Assembly: GCF_964204865.1 (NCBI RefSeq)
Contig: NC_135250.1
Span: forward strand, 22,559,395-22,623,394
Origin: Styela clava
Lineage: Eukaryota; Chordata; Ascidiacea; Stolidobranchia; Styelidae
Direction of reading: 5' to 3'
DNA: 64,000 nucleotides
Shown piece by piece: positions 57,701 to 64,000 of the stretch (its first letter is position 1; every line of letters begins with the position of its first letter). The notes below the pieces were generated by a model. It was not told where the DNA came from. It made no database searches and saw nothing but the letters and a program-made list of their open reading frames with translations. Both the position numbers and the translations under genes were made by a program.

Positions 57701-60700
57701 TTGATTCAGTCTCTCCTACTACATAGATACGTAGTCATACTGCCATACAACAGCTGATCGTAACATGAGGAATGTGTCATTGACAATATCGTTTGTATGT
57801 CACTTTGGATGTACATCACTTAAATGGCTTAATGCATATGGCATTGGCTATATATGTATGTTGGGTTGGCTATATATCCATATGATTTGGCTCTATGTGC
57901 ATTTCTGGATGTATATGTAAAGCACGTTGCCAATCCTGTCGGATGGGATTATCCCAAGAATGAATGCTAATCAAAGCTCGAAATCACTGATATTAAGAGA
58001 AATTGTTTTTTCAGAATACAAATAACCAATAATGTAATTTTTCCTCCTCATGAAGAATCTCAAAGTTGAGGGATAAATTTTCTTTATAATTAATCAGTTG
58101 AAGAACAAAAAACCCATTGGTCACGATTTGGACATACGAATCGTTTTGTTATTATTATTATGTTGTTGTTGCTAGCATTTTCATTTTTGTTGAGTGAAAA
58201 AATCGCTACTACTAGACCAATTACTGTGAAATTTATAGTGATTAAAGATTGCTGTTGTCACTAGGAAGCTATCATTTTTTATTTATTTCTCAAATTTTTG
58301 TGGACTCTATTGGATTCGTTTTTCACTTTGAAGTTTTATTCGATGATGTTATCAACATAAAAATTGCGTTGCTAGTGGCGGTTTCGCCATCGCATCCAGC
58401 AATCTGGAACCCAGACTACCGGTACTGTAAATGATTCGATACTATGTCGTTCTGGCCTCCGTGTTCATATATTCGAGCATTGCTTTCTTGTTTTTACAAC
58501 AGCGTGAGGGAGGTCATACAATAATATTTTTGCAAGGCCTTACAAATGAAGGTTGTATTAATTTTCTTAAACAACAATGCGAGAAATTACACAAAAACAA
58601 AACAGGCCCTTACCGTGACACAGTTTGGTTTTTGACAAATATTGAAATGCCAACATCAACCTGTTTCACTTCGAAATTCTGAAACAAGATCACATATTAT
58701 AAAAATTGTTGTCAAGTTGTCATTTCGACTTATTGGGGGTTTACTATCATTATTTATTCGCCAGAAATATAAGTTGCTCATTAAATGTTCAAATGCTTCT
58801 CGTCGATGTGAAGATGTATTTTATAAGATGAAATTTAACAAGATCGGTTGTTGAAATAATATTATTGCAGTGTAGTCCAGGCTGTTCTAATTTGCATTAA
58901 TACAAGCTACTTATTTATGACTTACAAAGGCTTATTTCTGACAGACAATTGAATACATTATACATGTTAGTCCTGTATTAATGTCCAAAGTAATCGGATT
59001 ATTGCAAGTCTTGAAAACGAACAAATTGTAATTTTGTATACCTTAATTCCTTCGAAACTTTTCCGCAATAATGGTAACATATGACTGGCCCATTTCTTTA
59101 GCATTTCAAAAACAACCGCTTCAGCTGCAACTCTGGCCAATGTGAGCAATCGATCTATGTTCACATCTTCCATGTCCAAGACATCATCTGGTATTGCTTC
59201 ATCGAGAGAAGCATCGGAAAAATATTCTCCAGGAGAAACTAGTCTCGTGATGATTTGTTCTACCTGTGGACCAATATTTTTTCCATAATGACCGTATTGA
59301 TTTTTCGATTAGGAGAATGTTTTACAAATTTATGCCAAGGATTGGCAAATATTATAAAATATTGAATGTGCAATTTTCAAACCCCAAAAAGCTAAACGCG
59401 GCCATGTAATCAATTACATGTCGACACAACTTGGACGTAGGTGTCGCTATATTGCGAATTGAATCTTACTAAAAATGATCTCAAATATTAACGAAATTTA
59501 GCGAATGCCATTTTAAATTTCTGCGAGAAAGTTGATCGTATACTGTCACGTTAACTGTTGAATTAATAAAAAAATTATAATCTAATTCAGCGTTTCCCAA
59601 ACTTTTTCGGTCACGGAACACTTACACTTTTTATCTCGCCTCGCGGAACACCATAATATGAAAGGGTAAAATTGATAAAGAAAAACGGTGTAATGTAGCG
59701 GTTCCCAGTGGGTTCGTCGCGGCGAGTTGCTAAATGCGCCGCAAAAACTAGCAGAAATATGTTAAACATACCTAAAATATGATTGAATATTTTACATATT
59801 TCATTTATTATAAATGTTTTATTGTTTCCTAATTTGAATGCTGTGTATATGAATCAACAAATTCATTTTATCTTTCTATGTCCTTTACTTTCCATTACGT
59901 AGTGTTTGCCTCTAATGGTACGTCTAATGGAGATAGAAGTACTTGCTGCAACTTCGCGAGCTGCAGTTTATTTATCTGCTGAATCGAGTTTTTAGAACAT
60001 GAGTAATTTTTTCAGCATTTCGAAGTAAAACCAGGCAGAGATGGCGGAAGAAGAGTTGACCATTTGCCTTTATTGTTTAGACCTACTTGTTTGCCTATAG
60101 CAAAATCAAAAGGATTGCTGCAAACTTGATAATGAACTTAACAGTCAAAAAGCTAGGCCGACGGTTAACGAAAATGCCACTACCCTACCTTAGTTAGTCC
60201 GCTTTTGGCTGACGGTGACGCGATATTAAACGGTCAGTTGGGCGACAACTTCACGATCCCTATATCGCCATGGCGACCCATTTAGACGCATTTTTGATTT
60301 GTTTTCCACGGAACACTCGGAGGACGCTTATTTTCCGCGGAACACAGTTTGGGAAACGCTGATCTAATTAATACCTTGTAATGTTTTTCAACTGAGAGTT
60401 TGTTAAGTGCCGACGCCAACGAATCAATAGCAGTGACATCGTAACTAACAAGGAAACGCTTTACTTTGCTATGAAATACAATATCGCCAATGACGCTGGC
60501 ACACTTCTTCGAAATGTCATCTTCGAAAAATATTCCAAAAGACCTCAGCTGAAAGTAATATTAATATCAAATAATAGAATAAATATATATCAGTCAGCGT
60601 TCAAGACGGAATATTATTTTATTACATACGTTTATAGTAAGGGTTAGATGACCTTCGAAAAATTAAAGAAATTATATTGAATAAGTGGTTTCTGAGATTC

Positions 60701-63700
60701 CATAGTAGAACAGCAAATTTTAAAGATTTCGGTATTGCTCTAGGCAGAACTTTAGCTATGAATCGCAGTTATAAAAAACAGTTATGCAATGAGATTGGAC
60801 GAATTTTTGCGTTGGAAAGAGACTTTTCTAGCCAAGTATGTGGCGTCTACGAGGGGGTCATTCCAATTGCAGTTCGAATCACATACCTATTTCTATTCCC
60901 AACTAATTAATCAAAGCAAGCTAAAATTGTGAATGCGGGTGAAGTCGAATGACACTCACTGAGTAATTGAAAAAGATATTTATGTGTTAAATACCTGGTG
61001 TCCGTGCTCTACTAAGTTTTCCAGTAGTAATTTTACGCAGGATGTCCTCAATGAGTCACTTTGGTCCGATACAATGAAGTCTTCAATGTTCAACATTATA
61101 ACAAGATTGACTGCTCTTTTGTAATGCGAAACGGTCCCTTCAACTTGTACACTCAGTTCCTTCAGCTGTATAATATTTCATTTCAAGAGATCGATGCTCA
61201 AACATAGGGACACGAAAGCTAAATGGGGCGGTAGGCTACCTTACCTAGTCTACTGTACGTGTACGGTACGGTCAAAAATTTTCGAAGTGAAAAATGAATT
61301 ACATAGAGACCACAGAAAGTTTTAAAATAGATAAAAGTAAAGCCTCCTAGCAAAAAATCAATCTTTAACCACTGAAACGTTCGAATCAATTAGTTCAGTA
61401 GTTAGTGAGAAAGACGATTATTTCATAACGACAAGATTATGAAAATGATTTTCAACAACAACAACATAATAATAATAACAAAACGACTCCTATGTACACG
61501 CCGTGTCCAATAACCAAAGTCGCCAACTCACCTGAGTGTAGTCGCTGTTTCTCAAAATTTGTGCAAACACAGTGGGATCACGTGCCAAGTCATGAGAAGA
61601 CGAAAGACTAATTCCGTGTACTTGATACAGAGGAACCATTTTACCCCAAACAGACGAATCTATTCCTTGTATGTCCGGCTTCATATCAAGAATGACTTTC
61701 TGCAACATAACGAAATAACCTTGAAAATATCATTTTGATTTCTCATTGTTTATCTTATACCATTACTAAAATTGTCTTGCCTGATCTTGATTTATCTTTA
61801 GAGTAAAACCGTCAAAACAAAACATCCTGAACCGACGAGACGAAACCAGATAATCCAGAGATGAATATGTATAATCATCAAACACAATTTCGTTACCTCG
61901 TAGGTCAATGATTTCGGATGATACCTGAGACGTGCGATGTTGAACGATTAGTTGATTAGATTTGTGAAATGCATTGGCTGTGCTTGTACATTATTTAAAT
62001 GCATATATGTATAATGAGTTGGCTGTATATGTGAAATGTTTACAATGTGTCAATGTGTTTATTCTATTTGTGAGTGGGGTAAGAAACGTGATGTATATAT
62101 ATACACAGTACAAAATATGCATATACAGCCAATTCAATGAATTATGCAACCAGTTACGTGATATACATATATATAAACATACACAATGAATTTCATTAGC
62201 AAGTAGTTATTGTACTTGCTATGCCTCCACATGTTGTGTGCGCATAGCGATGTAGTGTCTGCATATGAAATGCATTGGCTGTGTTTGTACATTATTCAAA
62301 TGACTATATATGTATATTAAGTTTGCTCTATATGCATATCCTGTATGCATTAGCTGTATATGCATATATGGTTGGCTGTATATGTAAAATTTTTACAATA
62401 TCCAAGTTTCATTCTATTTGTGAGTGGGTAAGAAACGTGATGTATATATACAGTACAAATTATGCATATACAGCCAATTCAATGAATTATACACCCAGTC
62501 ACGGATGTACATATAAAACATGTGTTATATGCATATAAAAAAGCACAGGTCAATAATTAAACCCAAAGTCTAGCAATGTAAAGGACTGTGAGCATTCATC
62601 ATTGTTAAGAATATATTGTTTCATAATTCTCACCGTAGTTACATTTGATGCAACAGGGCATTCTACCATCCCAGAGCAAAAGTATCCAAAAGTCCATGAA
62701 TTGATTCGGCATTCACATAATCGCAATCCTTTTACTCTATATTTATTCACGAACATTCCAATCGCTCCCCAGTCATATTTTTCAGTGATAGAGCAGCCCA
62801 TCAAATCCAGAAAATCAATCTAAAAACGTATATTTCTATGATTAAGTCACATTGGATAAAATCATTTTAATTTTTGCTGAGTCAATTGACATCTCCCTCA
62901 AGTGTTTTGGTATCCCGTAAGTCCTTTGATGACATTGTTCTTAATCACTGATAGTGAAATCGAACATTTGCATTTTCCCACTCTGAATAAACCTATTTTG
63001 AAAGTTTTTGTTCAATACATTTTGATAGATAATGAGCCTGTCTTTTTTATAATCTCTTATTTTTATTCTACCACAAACCTCACAAGATGCTGAAACTTCT
63101 TTCAACGGTTGACACCAATTTTTTTCAAAATCACATCCTTCGAATGAAAGTATTTCAACATGTGATGCTTCATTCAAATGAAGAACAATCTGACTCATCC
63201 GCTCAAGAGTAATTTTCTTTTTTGTGAATATTAGACTATTTAAATCTTTTTGCCATTGCTCTTCGTGAATATCCTGATGATAGGAAACAAATCACTTGGA
63301 AGTATATTTCTAGCTTCAATTTATAAAATCTATTCGTATTCTCAACACTGTGAAAAAAAATAGCGTTCATCGGCTTATTCGCAATCTTACTTCATCAACA
63401 TGTAAGACGCAATAAATTTCACCAATTAAATCAGAAACAATTACGCTACATCAATTAGTAAGCTTCAAAAAAATATAGTAGAGATTGAAAATACGATATG
63501 GCTGTTTTATATACCTCAATGCCTATTAGTGCTTGATGCAGTTCACGCTGACCAGAAGACTCTAAATTTCCATCGTGCTTCGTCTTTTGTGCTATGTAAA
63601 AAATGCAGCTTTGTTAAAGAAATTAGGCCCCAATTTCATTTTTCGTTGAAGACTAATTAACGCCCTGTATTAGCAACAACACTTTATTACTTTAAATACT

Positions 63701-64000
63701 GAATTTAGTTTAATATGGCTCTGCATCTCTGGTTTGACTGTTAAACATTACCCCGCATTACTCCAGGATAATGACGATTACCAGATCTGTCCTTTTCTGT
63801 ATATTTTTATGTCTTAGTTGTAATAAAGCTTAGTTTCTAGTCAATTTTGCATGGAAATTTTCAGTCAATTCGGCAATCTGCGTTTCATTTGTACACGGCC
63901 AATACGAAAATTAAATTTTTAATTCAAAAGAGAAAAAGGTCAAGAAATTATTGTAAGAAGACTTTGTACTCAAACTTTGAGAAACCACGCCTACTTACCT
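54724..64000 (-). CDS. LRR protein with C-terminal autoproteolytic ZU5-UPA (FIIND) unit, 5' end outside window
   Basis: Thirteen exons join in phase (974 residues): 63515-63591, 63079-63273, 62634-62819, 61781-61924, 61532-61699, 60995-61165, 60375-60548, 59042-59263, 57159-57428, 56836-57006, 56538-56571, 55164-56108 and 54724-54893. A further donor at the window edge (63998-63997) shows the gene continues right. Exons of 168-174 nt encode LRR-like pairs (IDLRGNEI, LDLMGCSI, MDLSGKVL, LDLSNNPEL). The large exon encodes ZU5 (VTIPPNAV, HPVTSILRCLPNGAKF) ending HFSDFEVV, then UPA. His-Phe-Ser at 55732-55740 is the self-cleavage site of NLRP1, CARD8 and PIDD1. The last exon is an acidic Ser/Asp tail; no CARD or death domain is seen. 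By analogy this is a cytosolic immune or death-signalling sensor. NACHT, if present, lies outside the window. Confidence 0.82.
55732..55740 (-). other. Predicted autoproteolysis site His-Phe-Ser
   Basis: The codons CAT TTC AGT encode HFS at the end of the ZU5 fold, in the context EFQIDHFSDFEV. In NLRP1, CARD8 and PIDD1, cleavage occurs between Phe and Ser of this motif, leaving the two halves associated non-covalently. Conservation here is seen directly; cleavage is inferred. Confidence 0.75.
57440..57920. repeat. Palindromic repeat rich in atatacagccaa / ttggctatatat
   Basis: The left part carries catatacagccaa, catatatagccaa and tatagagcca. The right part carries the inverse forms ttggctatatatgtatg, ttggctatatatcc and ttggctctatgtgc. 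Together they form an imperfect inverted repeat of about 480 bases. It lies in an intron of the LRR-FIIND gene, and the same motif builds the duplication at 61966-62503. Confidence 0.6.
58140..58505. repeat. Fullest copy of a dispersed repeat family
   Basis: The copy runs from ttattattatgttgttgttg through gaccaattactgtgaaattt, gattaaagattgctgttgtc and actaggaagctat to tattcgagcattgctttcttg. Partial copies lie at 26925-27090, 41265-41705, 45520-45670, 48163-48390, 48888-48990 and, inverted, 61346-61490. No terminal repeats or coding capacity were recognised. Confidence 0.5.
59588..60361. mobile_element. 774-bp non-autonomous hAT element with 8-bp target duplication
   Basis: The ends are cagcgtttcccaaact and agtttgggaaacgctg, perfect inverted repeats of a common hAT type, with cgcggaacac motifs inside both. 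The octamer atctaatt flanks both sides (59580-59587 and 60362-60369). No transposase coding is visible. The right target copy ends five bases from an exon of the LRR-FIIND gene (60375-60548). Confidence 0.88.
61346..61490. repeat. Inverted partial copy of the dispersed repeat
   Basis: Read on the minus strand it gives gttttgttattattattatg, ttgttgttg, ctcactaactactgaactaa and gtggttaaagattg, matching the order of the copy at 58140-58505. It lies in an intron of the LRR-FIIND gene. Confidence 0.5.
61966..62503. repeat. Tandem duplication of about 301 bp
   Basis: The stretch gaaatgcattggctgtgctt at 61966 recurs with one change at 62267. Both units carry a later ttggctgtatatgt, gagtggg(g)taagaaacgtgatg and gcatatacagccaattcaatgaatta block. 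Each unit is itself built from direct and inverted ttggctgtatatgcat motifs. It fills most of one intron of the LRR-FIIND gene. Confidence 0.8.
63592..64000. other. Intron at the right edge
   Basis: Probably an intron of the LRR-FIIND gene. Its 5' splice site (minus-strand AG|GTAAGTAGG) lies at the last bases of the window, so the two terminal bases likely belong to the next upstream exon. No other feature was seen. Confidence 0.5.

Noticed and set aside
60677..60907. 77-codon plus-strand frame in an LRR-FIIND intron
   Set aside because: No family resemblance. It lies between two well-supported minus-strand exons.

Overview
The window looks like animal nuclear DNA: AT-rich, with genes split into many small exons by GT-AG introns and large amounts of mobile-element debris. 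A compact invertebrate deuterostome, most likely an ascidian tunicate (Ciona-like), fits best. The pointers are short introns, an EVC2/limbin-like ciliary Hedgehog-pathway gene, a four-exon fatty-acid-binding-protein gene and an LRR plus ZU5-UPA (FIIND) protein of the NLRP1/PIDD type. The species call is inference. All six confident genes lie on the minus strand. I rebuilt them by hand from splice sites and reading phase, so exon edges are predictions.

Layout from left to right: the 5' end of an SLC6 transporter gene (990-2692, running off the left edge); an internally deleted piggyBac element (3881-5835); an 11-exon gene of unknown function whose introns are all phase 0 and which carries an internal duplication (8314-11652); a six-exon retinol-dehydrogenase-like SDR gene (13706-16720); a non-LTR retrotransposon tail interrupted by a 4.8-kb fold-back element with 8-bp target duplications and THAP plus YqaJ-like coding debris (17669-24512); a FABP gene (26606-28686); a small secreted protein with two VWC-like four-cysteine modules (31333-35353); a 21-exon type I membrane coiled-coil protein, probably EVC2/limbin (38410-50754); and the 3' part of an LRR-ZU5-UPA gene running off the right edge (54724-64000).

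The genes do not form a pathway. The most interesting one is the last. Modular LRR exons of 168-174 nt lead into a ZU5-UPA unit that keeps the His-Phe-Ser autoproteolysis motif of NLRP1, CARD8 and PIDD1, but it ends in an acidic Ser/Asp tail where a CARD or death domain would be expected. The N-terminal effector or NACHT part, if present, lies beyond the window.

Several mobile elements are delimited by perfect target-site duplications: hAT-type elements at 49129-49815 and 59588-60361, MITEs at 34762-34997 and 45226-45412, and the fold-back element. They show how intergenic and intronic space was filled. No RNA genes, CRISPR arrays or prokaryotic features were seen.
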